In this document: positions 1 through 7,913 of the stretch, piece after piece
Layout of the letters: every line of letters starts with the position of its first letter
Numbering within the stretch: the stretch's first letter is position 1
Origin: Fimivicinus intestinavium
GTDB lineage: Bacteria; Bacillota; Clostridia; Oscillospirales; Acutalibacteraceae
Assembly: GCA_018715765.1 (NCBI GenBank)
Contig: DVKY01000044.1
Location: forward strand, 41,492-105,491
Length of the DNA: 64,000 bases
Direction: 5' to 3'
The notes under the pieces: model-generated
What the model saw: only the letters and a program-made list of their open reading frames with translations
The model's database searches: none
What the model was told of the DNA's origin: nothing
Made by a program: the position numbers and the translations under genes

Positions 1-559
1 TCTCGACAAACGCCTCCTGCGCGTGTACGCCGGTCAATTGGATGCCGCCGGTTTCGGTGCGCAGTTTCAGCTGATCCGCGCAAACCCCTTCTGCCGTGCA
101 TCCGCCCACATTCACCTTACAATCGGCCACTGCCGTATCACGCGGCACATAAACCACAAGCGTTGCGCCCTCGTTCCGGCCCCAGGGGCGGAACAGCTTG
201 CGGCGCATATGCACAACTGTTTCCTCCCCAAGCTCCTCTACGCCATAATTGTAATTGGATAGCCTATCCCGCATGGAGTGCAGCTTGACTTCTGAATAAA
301 GCCTGCCATCCGCAGAGGGCAGCAGCTGCAGGCCGCCGACCTCCACCTCCACACGGATTTTTTTGCCGGGGTTCTCCGTCCGGGTGCCACACCCCGTTAT
401 CACGCCTTCCGGCGGGCAGGCGGGCGGTTTCTCTTGCACGGTATCGCCGGCTGTCTGACCGGAGGCGCTCTCCCCCAATGCGTCCAGCAGCCGCTGAGCT
501 TCCTCCTGTGTGATCACGCCCTCTTCTGCCATCTGTAAAATTTCCTCTCTGGCCGTCAT
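1..559 (-). CDS. DUF4097/SHOCT-like domain protein, 3' end cut by window edge
   Basis: Open frame reading leftwards from an ATG at 559-557 and running off the window, so at least 186 codons. The N-terminus (MTAREEILQMAEEGVITQEE) is a SHOCT-like short helical hairpin, followed by a Pro-rich linker and a beta-rich stretch with repeated Val-Gly-Gly and Thr-Gly-Gly turns typical of the DUF4097 (adhesin-like) beta-helix family. Its ATG overlaps the TGA of the upstream DUF2089 gene (556-559), indicating translational coupling. DUF2089 and DUF4097 proteins are commonly paired in Bacillota, often linked to envelope stress; the exact role here is unknown. The C-terminus is not visible, so a membrane anchor cannot be judged. 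Confidence 0.75.
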   Translation of the reverse strand, partial: MTAREEILQMAEEGVITQEEAQRLLDALGESASGQTAGDTVQEKPPACPPEGVITGCGTRTENPGKKIRVEVEVGGLQLLPSADGRLYSEVKLHSMRDRLSNYNYGVEELGEETVVHMRRKLFRPWGRNEGATLVVYVPRDTAVADCKVNVGGCTAEGVCADQLKLRTETGGIQLTGVHAQEAFVE

Positions 560-930
560 AGCTGCCCCTCCTGTTCCGATTTGATTTTCAGAATTGCCTC
601 ATCCACGGTGAGCTCCCCGTTGCGGATTTGCTCCAGCAATTCCTGCTGGCCGTTCTTTTTCTTCACTTCAAATCCCATCTTCCGGATAATGGTCTCCAGG
701 TTCTTTTTCACAGTGGGATAAGAGATGCCAAACTCCTTCTCCATCTCCCGAATATTGCCCTGCACACGTAAAAACGTTTCCGCAAATGCGAGTTCTTCCC
801 GGTTAAGCGCATTAAATTTGGATAGCGCAAACTCCCCGCTGATCTCCGTCCCGCATTGGTGGCAGGAAAGCTTCGTTACGCTGAGTTTCCCTCCACAAAC
901 AGGGCAAATCCCAATCATTTCATGCGGCAA
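556..930 (-). CDS. DUF2089 zinc-ribbon/HTH family protein
   Basis: 124 aa. The N-terminus carries a zinc ribbon (CPVCGG and CHQCGT) and the middle a winged-helix-like segment (FAETFLRVQGNIREMEKEF, then SYPTVKKNLETI), the hallmark of DUF2089, a probable regulator. The C-terminus ends with a short SHOCT-like tail (NGELTVDEAILKIK). I place the start at TTG 930-928 because a strong SD (GGGGAGG) lies 8 nt upstream. The longer frame beginning at 990 starts inside the promoter (-35 at 993-998, -10 at 970-975) and would not be transcribed. First gene of a two-gene operon with the DUF4097 protein. Function as a DNA-binding regulator is inferred from the domain, not shown. Confidence 0.8.
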   Translation of the reverse strand: MPHEMIGICPVCGGKLSVTKLSCHQCGTEISGEFALSKFNALNREELAFAETFLRVQGNIREMEKEFGISYPTVKKNLETIIRKMGFEVKKKNGQQELLEQIRNGELTVDEAILKIKSEQEGQL

Positions 931-969
931 TGCATTCACCTCCCCTGATTCAGTTCCTACTTCCCTTTC

Positions 970-998
970 AAAATAACACGTATTATTCAATTTGTCAA
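970..998 (-). promoter_or_regulatory. Sigma-A promoter of the DUF2089-DUF4097 operon
   Basis: Minus strand TTGACA (993-998), 17-nt spacer, TATTTT (970-975). Transcription would start near 963, downstream of the longest possible start codon, which decides the shorter DUF2089 start. Confidence 0.7.
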
Positions 999-1048
999 TC
1001 GTTTTTTTAATTTTATTAATGTTTTAATTAAATTAATTTATCTATCCA

Positions 1049-1084
1049 TAAAAAACGGCCCACCCTCGTATCAGAGGGTGGGCC
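1049..1084 (-). terminator. Intrinsic terminator of the SGNH hydrolase gene
   Basis: 11-bp stem GGCCCACCCTC (1057-1067) / GAGGGTGGGCC (1074-1084) with a 6-nt loop; on the minus strand it is followed by a run of T. Confidence 0.9.
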
Positions 1085-1116
1085 AATATCCGTTTAAACG
1101 GTATTCCTCCAAAGGT

Positions 1117-2718
1117 TTATTTCCGCTTCCGCGTCACAAGTAACAGGCCGCACGCCGATAACACAGCCAGCATAGCGCCGCCTACCATCAGGGAATCCCC
1201 TGTATCCGCAATCTCTAACGGGGCAGGCACTCCATCCGTATCCTCCTCTGCTGTGGCATCGTCCACCGGCAGCGTTTCGGCTCCCGTTTCCAGCTCAGTG
1301 GCCTCCGGCAGCGTCTCCTCCACAGCCGGAGCCGCCGTAGTGCTCACCGGCTCTTCTGCGGGCTCGGAAACGTCTTGCTGGGTCGTTTCCGTTACCGATG
1401 GCGCCTGTGAAACATCCACGCCGAACAGGGAGAGGTCAATGGAGGCCACAAACGCCTCCTGTGCGGGCGGCAGCAGATGCGCTCCGTCGCTTGTATAGCC
1501 ATCCGGCATCTTGGTGGGATCCTCCGGATCCTTCAGGCAATCCAGATTGATGGAGCCGTCGCTTTCCTCCGTTGTGCGGATCCATTGCGTCAGGTCATCG
1601 CACATTTGCTGGGCCTCCGGCGTCCACTCCAGATCTGCATTGCCGGTTTTGAGCAAATCGCGGGTGTAGCCCTTCCAGGGGGAGGATTCTGCAAACACGA
1701 TTTTAACGCCCGCATGATGCGCCATCTCAATCAGCTGCCGGTAACCGACGATGACATCCTCTGCCGTAACCTTCGGTGCAATGCCCTCCATGCTCTTGCA
1801 GAGCGGATGCAGAATATCGTTCAGGCCGATTTTTACCAATGTGTATTTCACACCCGGCTGCTCCAACGCATCCTTCTGGAAGCGGCTGAGCATCGCCTTG
1901 CCATAGATATTGCCAACTGCTCCTGCGCCGTCATTCAGCAGGCAGTTGCCCACAATGGATTTTTGCAGGACGCCTACCTTATTTTCACCAGTTTCCTCAA
2001 TGATCCGCTTGGCCAGCAGTTTCGGGATATCGTTGCTGGTCGTGGAATCGCCAATGACCACAATGGAATAGGCGTCCTCATCCGCATAGACATCCAGCCC
2101 GCTGAGCAGCGGCACAACGGACACCAATGTGCCGAAGGAGAGCTTCAGGCCCACAAAATCAGTGGACTCCGTCTTGTTGCCCAAGGTGAGATAGGTTGTC
2201 CCACCGTAGAGGGCCATTGTCTCCACCCGGCCAAAATCCTGTACATAGTAGGTGACGCACAGATCCTCCAGCGCATGCACCTCCATTTCCACCGGGTCGC
2301 AGTAGACAATTTCGCCCGCCGGGATCGTCACCTCGCGGCTGCCGCCAAACGTGACTGGAATGCTGCTCCCCTCCACAATTGAGGAGCCAGAATCGCCTGC
2401 CGCGCGCGCAATGCTCACCTCATGGAGCACGAGCGGCGCCGTACCGTTTTCATTCGACAGGCAAAAGCGAAGCCTGTCACCGCCAAGCGTGGGCGTCAGG
2501 CGGATGCGCGCCGTCATGTTTTTCGCAAAGGCCGAAAGCCTCAGGCCGTCGCTGTTTTCCTGCCCCTCTAGAAGGGATATGGAAATATCCGTCATCCCGG
2601 CGCTCCACGAGCCAACCCAATGCTTTTCCGGAGCCAACGCGCCTGCGCCGGTTGCCACCACGCCGGCCAGCAATGCCAGGCTCAGCACCACCACCAGGAA
2701 CCGCTTGCTTCTTTTCAT
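1117..2718 (-). CDS. Secreted SGNH/GDSL-type hydrolase with sortase-like C-terminus
   Basis: 533 aa. Residues 1-29 form a signal peptide (MKRSKRF then a long hydrophobic core). A beta-rich N-terminal domain (about 30-205) precedes an SGNH hydrolase domain: block I GDST with nucleophile Ser225, block III GLND (298-301) and block V DGAH (411-414) supply Ser, Asn and the Asp-His dyad. A Thr/Glu/Pro-rich linker (about 430-495) ends in IADTGD, a hydrophobic segment and RKRK, a sortase-type cell-wall sorting signal with a non-canonical motif. Probable surface carbohydrate or acyl esterase; the substrate is not readable. SD GGGGG lies 8 nt before the ATG. Flanked by its own promoter and terminator, so monocistronic. 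Confidence 0.88.
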   Translation of the reverse strand: MKRSKRFLVVVLSLALLAGVVATGAGALAPEKHWVGSWSAGMTDISISLLEGQENSDGLRLSAFAKNMTARIRLTPTLGGDRLRFCLSNENGTAPLVLHEVSIARAAGDSGSSIVEGSSIPVTFGGSREVTIPAGEIVYCDPVEMEVHALEDLCVTYYVQDFGRVETMALYGGTTYLTLGNKTESTDFVGLKLSFGTLVSVVPLLSGLDVYADEDAYSIVVIGDSTTSNDIPKLLAKRIIEETGENKVGVLQKSIVGNCLLNDGAGAVGNIYGKAMLSRFQKDALEQPGVKYTLVKIGLNDILHPLCKSMEGIAPKVTAEDVIVGYRQLIEMAHHAGVKIVFAESSPWKGYTRDLLKTGNADLEWTPEAQQMCDDLTQWIRTTEESDGSINLDCLKDPEDPTKMPDGYTSDGAHLLPPAQEAFVASIDLSLFGVDVSQAPSVTETTQQDVSEPAEEPVSTTAAPAVEETLPEATELETGAETLPVDDATAEEDTDGVPAPLEIADTGDSLMVGGAMLAVLSACGLLLVTRKRK

Positions 2719-2787
2719 AAATAATGCCCCCTAAAATACTGCCATCGCTCCACTGTTGCTCAGTTTTAACGATTGGATTAGGATTTT

Positions 2788-2817
2788 ACTTTAGCATTTT
2801 GCGTTTTGATTTGTCAA
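2788..2817 (-). promoter_or_regulatory. Probable promoter of the SGNH hydrolase gene
   Basis: Minus strand TTGACA (2812-2817), 18-nt spacer, TAAAGT (2788-2793). The -10 is weak. The rest of the AT-rich gap 2820-3065 shows only a possible -10 (TATACT, 2990-2995) for the AbrB genes, without a good -35. Confidence 0.5.
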
Positions 2818-3065
2818 TAGATTTTAACAAAATTATAAACAGAAAATAAATTCTATATTATACATTTTTTTCTTATCCGCTGCATTTGCGATATTTTCAC
2901 TTTTTTTGTTAATCTGAGAGAGCAGAAGAAATTTGATATTATAAGTTGAACATTATTCACATTTTTAACTCAGCTTTGCCGAAAAATGCTATACTGCGAA
3001 TAGTTTATCTGGTAGAAGAAGGAAATCTGTAAATTTTATGAATATAAATGGAAGGAGGAAAAGGG

Positions 3066-3335
3066 ATGGTCACCACCAATATTGTCCGAAGGGTGGATAA
3101 AGTCGGGCGTGTCTCACTCCCGCTTTCCCTGCGGGAAAGCCTTGGCTTTTCCAGTCAGGACCCGCTGGAAATGCATGCAGAGGGCAACTGCATCGTTGTG
3201 CAAAAGCATGTAGCATCCTGCTTTTTCTGCGGAGGCGAAGAGGATTTAAAGGTCTACCGCACCTTTCCAATCTGCGCCAAATGCCGTTTTCTTTTAAAGC
3301 AGGAAGCGGCGGCATGGCATCCGCAACAAAATTAA
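3066..3335 (+). CDS. AbrB/SpoVT-type transcriptional regulator with C-terminal zinc ribbon (first copy)
   Basis: 89 aa. Residues about 4-45 form an AbrB/MazE swapped-hairpin DNA-binding domain (IVRRVDKVGRVSLPLSLRES). The C-terminus holds two Cys pairs (CFFC and CAKC), a likely zinc knuckle as in transition-state regulators of clostridia. Start at 3066 chosen because GGAGG lies 7 nt upstream; the ATG at 3048 precedes the SD. A paralogue follows after 20 nt, so the two are probably co-transcribed and may heterodimerise. Targets unknown. Confidence 0.85.
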   Translation: MVTTNIVRRVDKVGRVSLPLSLRESLGFSSQDPLEMHAEGNCIVVQKHVASCFFCGGEEDLKVYRTFPICAKCRFLLKQEAAAWHPQQN

Positions 3336-3355
3336 CGCATAGGGGAGAGACCGCC

Positions 3356-3610
3356 GTGGAACCATTCAAACATAGCCTTTGTAAGGTTGACAAACGGGGA
3401 GGGATTGTGCTGCCGCTCGCGCTGCGCCGGGCGTTCGACATTGCGCCAAACGCCCGTATCAAATTTATTTTGCAGGAGGACGGCTCCTTTCTGCTGCAAA
3501 AGCAGAACTGCGCCTGTTTTTTCTGCGGTTCGCCGGGGCCTCTGGTAAAAATTCATGGAATTTCTCTCTGCCAAAGCTGCTGCGCCCAGGCCGGAGGGGA
3601 GGAGAATTAG
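3356..3610 (+). CDS. AbrB/SpoVT-type transcriptional regulator with C-terminal zinc ribbon (second copy)
   Basis: 84 aa, clearly a paralogue of the preceding gene: AbrB hairpin (LCKVDKRGGIVLPLALRRAF) followed by CFFC and CQSC pairs. The start is GTG 3356, preceded by GGGGAGA at good spacing; the longer frame from 3281 would overlap the first gene by 55 nt and has no SD. Where the first copy has VGRVSLPLSLRE this one has RGGIVLPLALRR, so DNA-contacting residues differ and the pair could read different half-sites. The gene ends just upstream of a heptamer-arm repeat (3623-3786). Confidence 0.83.
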   Translation: MEPFKHSLCKVDKRGGIVLPLALRRAFDIAPNARIKFILQEDGSFLLQKQNCACFFCGSPGPLVKIHGISLCQSCCAQAGGEEN

Positions 3611-3622
3611 ATCAATTTATAT

Positions 3623-3786
3623 GTCAGACGTCAGACATCAGAGATTAGATTTCAGATGTGGTTACAATAAAGCCCTGCCCCGGCAACAGCAGGATAACCC
3701 TTTTATCCCCAAAAAGGCTTTCTGTCACCGCCTCTGAGGCAGCCGCTTCTGGCTTCCGCGTCTGGCATCTGATATCTGAGGTCTGA
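3623..3786. repeat. Heptamer-arm palindromic repeat, copy A
   Basis: Left arm of five heptamers in register (TCAGACG, TCAGACA, TCAGAGA, TTAGATT, TCAGATG; 3623-3657). Right arm of reverse-complement heptamers (CATCTGA, TATCTGA, GGTCTGA; ending 3786). The core contains CTCTGAGGCAG, shared with the other copies. The rest of the gap to 4100 shows no gene; a short hairpin repeat lies at 3878-3897 and AT-rich degenerate heptamer-like sequence at 4045-4090. Confidence 0.8.
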
Positions 3787-3877
3787 TTTGCAGACGCAAG
3801 AGAATGAGGTCTCGTACAGCGAAACCGGGCGCTCATTCAAATATCAAAGAAACCCTTCCGGCCGCTTCGCCCTGTAG

Positions 3878-3897
3878 GGAACGGTCTTGACCGTTCC
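3878..3897. repeat. Short palindromic repeat GGAACGGTC/GACCGTTCC, copy 1
   Basis: Perfect 9-bp stem with a TT loop, preceded by TGTAGG. A near-identical copy lies at 60309-60328, in each case next to a heptamer-arm repeat. Confidence 0.75.
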
Positions 3898-4087
3898 GAG
3901 GCCTTGGCCTTCTATTGACCGAATCTGTTTTATGGATACTTCTTGGTTTCCGCCCAGGCCGCAGGAAATAAGTCCTTTTATTTTATTTGTGGTGCAACCA
4001 GAGACTTATTCAAGATTAAAATAATATCCTTATGGCTGCGCCGCCTTAGATATTACAGTTGGAAATTGGATATTACATATCTGCAAT

Positions 4088-4123
4088 ATAATAAAATATG
4101 GCCGCCGGTTTTCACCAGCGGCC
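4088..4123 (-). terminator. Intrinsic terminator of the membrane protein gene
   Basis: Stem GGCCGCCGG (4100-4108) / CCAGCGGCC (4115-4123). On the minus strand it is followed by ATATTTTATTATA, a broken U tract. Confidence 0.7.
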
Positions 4124-4150
4124 AATTTTCTTCTGTTTTTCAGCGCCCGT

Positions 4151-5932
4151 TTATGCGGCGCTGTTCTCCCCTGCCGGTGCGCCCTTTGCAATGGCGGAGG
4201 CGGCGATGATATCGCCCTCTGCGCCGGTCGGGATCGTTACCGTAACGGTATCGCCCTGATTAAGGATGACGACTGCCTCCGCATCAGCGGCTTTGATCGC
4301 ATAATAGGGGGCGCCCTGTTCCAGCTTTACATAGTAATAGCTCTCGCCGCCCTTGACCGCCGTGCGGATATCCGCAACCGTACCAGTGACCGTTTGGGTC
4401 TTCGGCTGCTCCTCCTGCTGAGAATCATCCTCCCCTTCATGGATGCCGGTCATATCGACATCCAGGTCAACGCCCTTGCGCTCCTCCATCAGATCCGCAT
4501 AGCTGTTCATACACTGCTCCACAGTGTCACCGATTGCCACAATCGCAAAGTCATACACGTTGACCATGGCATATTTTTTCACTAGCTCCGAGTCGCCCTT
4601 CAGGGACATGAAGTAGGTCGGCTGGCCGCTGATGTTCAGCAGCAGCGGGAAGGTGGCTTTATAGCCCAGATCCTGCACATTATCCTGTGCGGAGATCATG
4701 GCGGAGGTTTCCGTCGCGCCGCCCTCCATGGGGTAGAACTTCGCTTCCTTCGTGCGCTGGTTAATCAGGATAAAGCCCACGATGGATTCATCGCTCGTAA
4801 TCGAGGTCACGCCGGTATACATATACACGTCGTCGTCTATCGCGAGGAAGTTTGTGCCCTCCGTCGTCTTGCGCACACCCTCCTGGCCAAGGATGGAGTT
4901 AAAGAAGCCCTTCTGATACTGCGCATAGTAGTTAAACTGCTCCACCAGCAGGTCGTCGGAATACACACGGTCCACCCACTGCAGCGCCCCATCGTTGCGC
5001 AGCTCATCCATGGTGTGGTAGGTGCTCTCGCCCGTTGTAGCGTTGACGAGCACCGCGCCCTTGATATCCGTGCCGCCGAAGAGGCCGATGGTCTTATCCT
5101 CCACCGGGCAGATCCAGTAGGGCTCGCCCTCCTCATTGATCTCAAAATTCGGCTCCGCAAACATATACGTCGGGTACTGGAAGCGCAGGTGGCGCATCAG
5201 GTAGCGGTTGAAGTGCTCAGCGGTGGTGTATTTAATACCGCCTTCCACCGTCTTCACCTCAGCGGACTGATTCACAAGATTCACCACAATATAGCCCGGC
5301 AGGCCCTCAGAATGGTTTGTGAACCACTTGATCAGGTTGGCATATTCCAGCGGCACCACGCGCACCGGCGTGTTTTGGTAGTTAATCTGAGCGTCCTTGC
5401 CTGTTTCCGTCATATTAACTTTAAATTGAGAAACAAGCTCGCTAAGCTCACCCATGCGGCGGTTGGCAATCGTCACTGCCGCCGAACGGTCAATCCGCGG
5501 CACGCTGGAGAAGTCAATGGTATCTACTTCTTCTGTAAAGTTACCCTCCTGCACCTGGATGATATTCTTGTAGGAATTGGCGCGGAACACAACAGACGAT
5601 ACCACCAAACCGATGACAAAAACCAAGGCAAGCACGCCAATAATGATAATCGGCACGATAGACTGCCGCTTGACATAGGGGATATATTCCCCTTTGCGCA
5701 GCGCGCCGGAGGTGACCGCCGCCGCCGCGCAATAAATGACCGCGACGATGGCGAAGAAAATATACATGTCCGTCGATTTAAAATTCATGGGCGGCAGCAT
5801 GATGTAGTAGGCAATGCCTGCGCCCACCAGCGTAATCAGGATGTTGAGAAAAATCTTCAGCCCGGCTTTTGCGGGCGTAAGATAGATCTCATCGTCCTTT
5901 TTTTTCGTGAAATCCACTTTAATGGGATCCAT
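4151..5932 (-). CDS. Conserved multi-domain membrane protein of unknown function
   Basis: 593 aa. Three transmembrane segments near the N-terminus (about 20-45, 55-78 and 92-115), then a large soluble part of about 450 residues, probably outside the cell, ending in a beta-rich OB-like tail (TVTGTVADIRTAVKGG onward) after an acidic Gln/Glu linker. No catalytic motif is recognised; similar proteins exist in clostridia without known function. The ATG at 5932 is chosen because AAGGAG lies 8 nt upstream; the longer frame to 6016 has no SD. Monocistronic, convergent with the AbrB pair. Confidence 0.75.
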   Translation of the reverse strand: MDPIKVDFTKKKDDEIYLTPAKAGLKIFLNILITLVGAGIAYYIMLPPMNFKSTDMYIFFAIVAVIYCAAAAVTSGALRKGEYIPYVKRQSIVPIIIIGVLALVFVIGLVVSSVVFRANSYKNIIQVQEGNFTEEVDTIDFSSVPRIDRSAAVTIANRRMGELSELVSQFKVNMTETGKDAQINYQNTPVRVVPLEYANLIKWFTNHSEGLPGYIVVNLVNQSAEVKTVEGGIKYTTAEHFNRYLMRHLRFQYPTYMFAEPNFEINEEGEPYWICPVEDKTIGLFGGTDIKGAVLVNATTGESTYHTMDELRNDGALQWVDRVYSDDLLVEQFNYYAQYQKGFFNSILGQEGVRKTTEGTNFLAIDDDVYMYTGVTSITSDESIVGFILINQRTKEAKFYPMEGGATETSAMISAQDNVQDLGYKATFPLLLNISGQPTYFMSLKGDSELVKKYAMVNVYDFAIVAIGDTVEQCMNSYADLMEERKGVDLDVDMTGIHEGEDDSQQEEQPKTQTVTGTVADIRTAVKGGESYYYVKLEQGAPYYAIKAADAEAVVILNQGDTVTVTIPTGAEGDIIAASAIAKGAPAGENSAA

Positions 5933-6088
5933 TCCTTCAGCTCCTTCTTCAGCCGGCCGCTCTCCGGCCGGAAAATAGACGTTGATTATTATAAACGGTT
6001 TCCTGTGTAAGCGCAAGCTTTACAGGAGGAAATTAATAAAATCTTAACAGCATCGCGCCCATTTTATGACGCCCAGGTGAAATCCTTT

Positions 6089-7006
6089 TTATTTCAGGAA
6101 GCCCTGGATGATGACCTCCTCCGCCTGCTCCTGCGTCATGCCAAAGGTTTGCAGCTTGAGCAGCTGGTCGTTATTGATACGGCCGATCGCGGCCTCATGG
6201 ATCACCTGGGCATCCGGATGGTTTGCAGTGATCTCCGGGATGGAACGGATTTTAGCGTGATCCATGATGATTGAGTCGCACTGCACATGCGCCCGGCACC
6301 CGGCATTGCCCACCGCGCGGGGATAAAAAACCTGCTCGGAAGCATCCCTCGCAACAGAGCGGGAAATAATCTGCGCGCTGGAGCCATCCCCATCCAGATC
6401 AATTTCCATATTGGAACGGGCCGACTGCCTGCCATGCGTCATCAGCTTCTCCACCAGCACCAGCTTTGCGCCAGCCGCAAGATGTGCCGTGGTTTCCCGA
6501 ATGGTGGAGTCCACACCCTTGATCTGCACCATCTCCATCTCGCAATAAGAGCCCTCTTCCATCTCCACCTCCGTGGTAGGGTTTAAAACGCGCTCCCCGC
6601 TGCCATCTCCTTCGCCGTAATGCTTCTCTACATAGCGCACCCGCGCGTTTTTCCCGATGTGGAAGGTATGAATCCCATCGTGCTCACTTTTGGCGCTGCC
6701 ATCGTTGTGGATGCCGCACCCCGCCACAATCAGCACATCCGCACCCTCTCCGATTTCAAAATGGTTATAAACCATATCGTCCAGCCCGGTGTCGGTTACG
6801 ATCACAGGGATATGCACGCTCTCATTTTTGGTATAGGGCTTCACAATAATATCAATGCCAGGCTTATCCTGCTTGGGCACGATTTCAATATTGGCTGTGG
6901 AGCGGCGCGCAACGCCCGCCCCGTTTTTCCGAATATTATAGGCGCCTGCCGGCGTGCCGTGCAAGTCGGCAATGGATTCCAACAACTGTTCGTCTATCCG
7001 GTTCAT
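6089..7006 (-). CDS. sufB: SufB/SufD-type Fe-S cluster scaffold (minimal SUF system)
   Basis: 305 aa, shorter than classical SufB (about 465), matching the compact SufB-like partner found with SufC in anaerobic Bacillota and archaea. A right-handed beta-helix region (about 70-240) is followed by the family tail with the conserved block SIIMDHAKIRSIPEI and the H-E-A-A-I-G-R motif (VIHEAAIGRINNDQL). SD AAAGGA precedes the ATG at 7006. The upstream gene sufC ends 34 nt before it, so both form one operon. Role: scaffold for Fe-S assembly with the SufC ATPase. No SufS, SufU or SufD gene is present in the window. Confidence 0.9.
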   Translation of the reverse strand: MNRIDEQLLESIADLHGTPAGAYNIRKNGAGVARRSTANIEIVPKQDKPGIDIIVKPYTKNESVHIPVIVTDTGLDDMVYNHFEIGEGADVLIVAGCGIHNDGSAKSEHDGIHTFHIGKNARVRYVEKHYGEGDGSGERVLNPTTEVEMEEGSYCEMEMVQIKGVDSTIRETTAHLAAGAKLVLVEKLMTHGRQSARSNMEIDLDGDGSSAQIISRSVARDASEQVFYPRAVGNAGCRAHVQCDSIIMDHAKIRSIPEITANHPDAQVIHEAAIGRINNDQLLKLQTFGMTQEQAEEVIIQGFLK

Positions 7007-7040
7007 TGTGCTATCATCCTTTCTGTGCGAAAAAAACCGC

Positions 7041-7778
7041 TCACTCCGCCTGTGCCGGATCCTTCCGGAAAGAGCAGGCGTCGTCAAATTCTCCCAAAAG
7101 CTTCGGCAGCATCTCCTCGCGGCTGCCTGTGCTGCGGATTTTGCCATCCGCAATCACGGCGATCTCATCTGCAAGCTTCATAATCCGCTCCTGATGTGAG
7201 ATGATAATCACGCTTTCATGGCGGTTAGCGCTCATAGCACGAAAGCTATCCACCAGCATGGTGAAGCTCCACAAATCAATGCCGGCCTCCGGCTCGTCAT
7301 AGATGGCCAGCTTCAAATTACGCGCCATCAACGTAGCGATTTCGATGCGCTTGACCTCTCCGCCGGACAGAGAGCCATCCACCTCACGGTTGAGATAATC
7401 CTTTGAGCAAAGGCCAACATTTGTCAAATAAGCGCAGCAAGCGTCCACCGGCAACTCGCTGCCGTGCGCGAGGCTCAAAAGCCTGCGCACTGTCAGGCCT
7501 TTAAAGCGGGGCGGCTGCTGGAACGCATAGCCGATGCCCAGCCGCGCGCGCTCAGTGATCCCAAGGCCTGTGATATCCTCGCCGTTAAACAGGATCCGGC
7601 CCTGCGTCGGCTTTTCGATCCCCATAATAATGCGGGCCAGCGTAGATTTTCCGCCGCCATTCGGCCCGGTGATAACCACAAATTTTCCATCCGGGACGGT
7701 CAGGCTCACATTCTCAAGGATTTCGTGCTGCGCGCCCTCCGCCTGCACTTGGAAGGAAATATTTTTTAACTCCAGCAT
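7041..7778 (-). CDS. sufC: SufC-type Fe-S assembly ATPase
   Basis: 245 aa ABC ATPase. Walker A GPNGGGKST (38-46), Q-loop FQQPPRF, signature LSGGE (137-141), Walker B ending DEPEAGID (161-168), and switch His195. The sequence between Q-loop and signature and the pairing with a SufB-like gene identify it as SufC rather than a transporter ATPase; no membrane partner is adjacent. It energises the SufB scaffold in the cytosol. A sigma-A promoter lies about 100 nt upstream (7876-7904). Confidence 0.92.
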   Translation of the reverse strand: MLELKNISFQVQAEGAQHEILENVSLTVPDGKFVVITGPNGGGKSTLARIIMGIEKPTQGRILFNGEDITGLGITERARLGIGYAFQQPPRFKGLTVRRLLSLAHGSELPVDACCAYLTNVGLCSKDYLNREVDGSLSGGEVKRIEIATLMARNLKLAIYDEPEAGIDLWSFTMLVDSFRAMSANRHESVIIISHQERIMKLADEIAVIADGKIRSTGSREEMLPKLLGEFDDACSFRKDPAQAE

Positions 7779-7875
7779 TTTGAATAACCTCTTTCCTGGC
7801 CGTCTTTACACACAAGATCTTCTCACCGCGCCATATGAGACGAACGGCACGGCTTCCTGTGCGGCGGCCCTTTTC

Positions 7876-7904
7876 ATTATACCCGTAAGAACGGCCCTTG
7901 GCAA
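7876..7904 (-). promoter_or_regulatory. Sigma-A promoter of sufCB
   Basis: Minus strand TTGCCA (7899-7904), 17-nt spacer, perfect TATAAT (7876-7881). The leader of about 90 nt shows no recognised regulatory motif. Confidence 0.8.
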
Positions 7905-7913
7905 GCGCCCGGC

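Noticed and set aside
3623..3786. Heptamer arrays as a CRISPR array
   Set aside because: Units are 7 nt, contiguous and degenerate, with no spacers and no cas genes.
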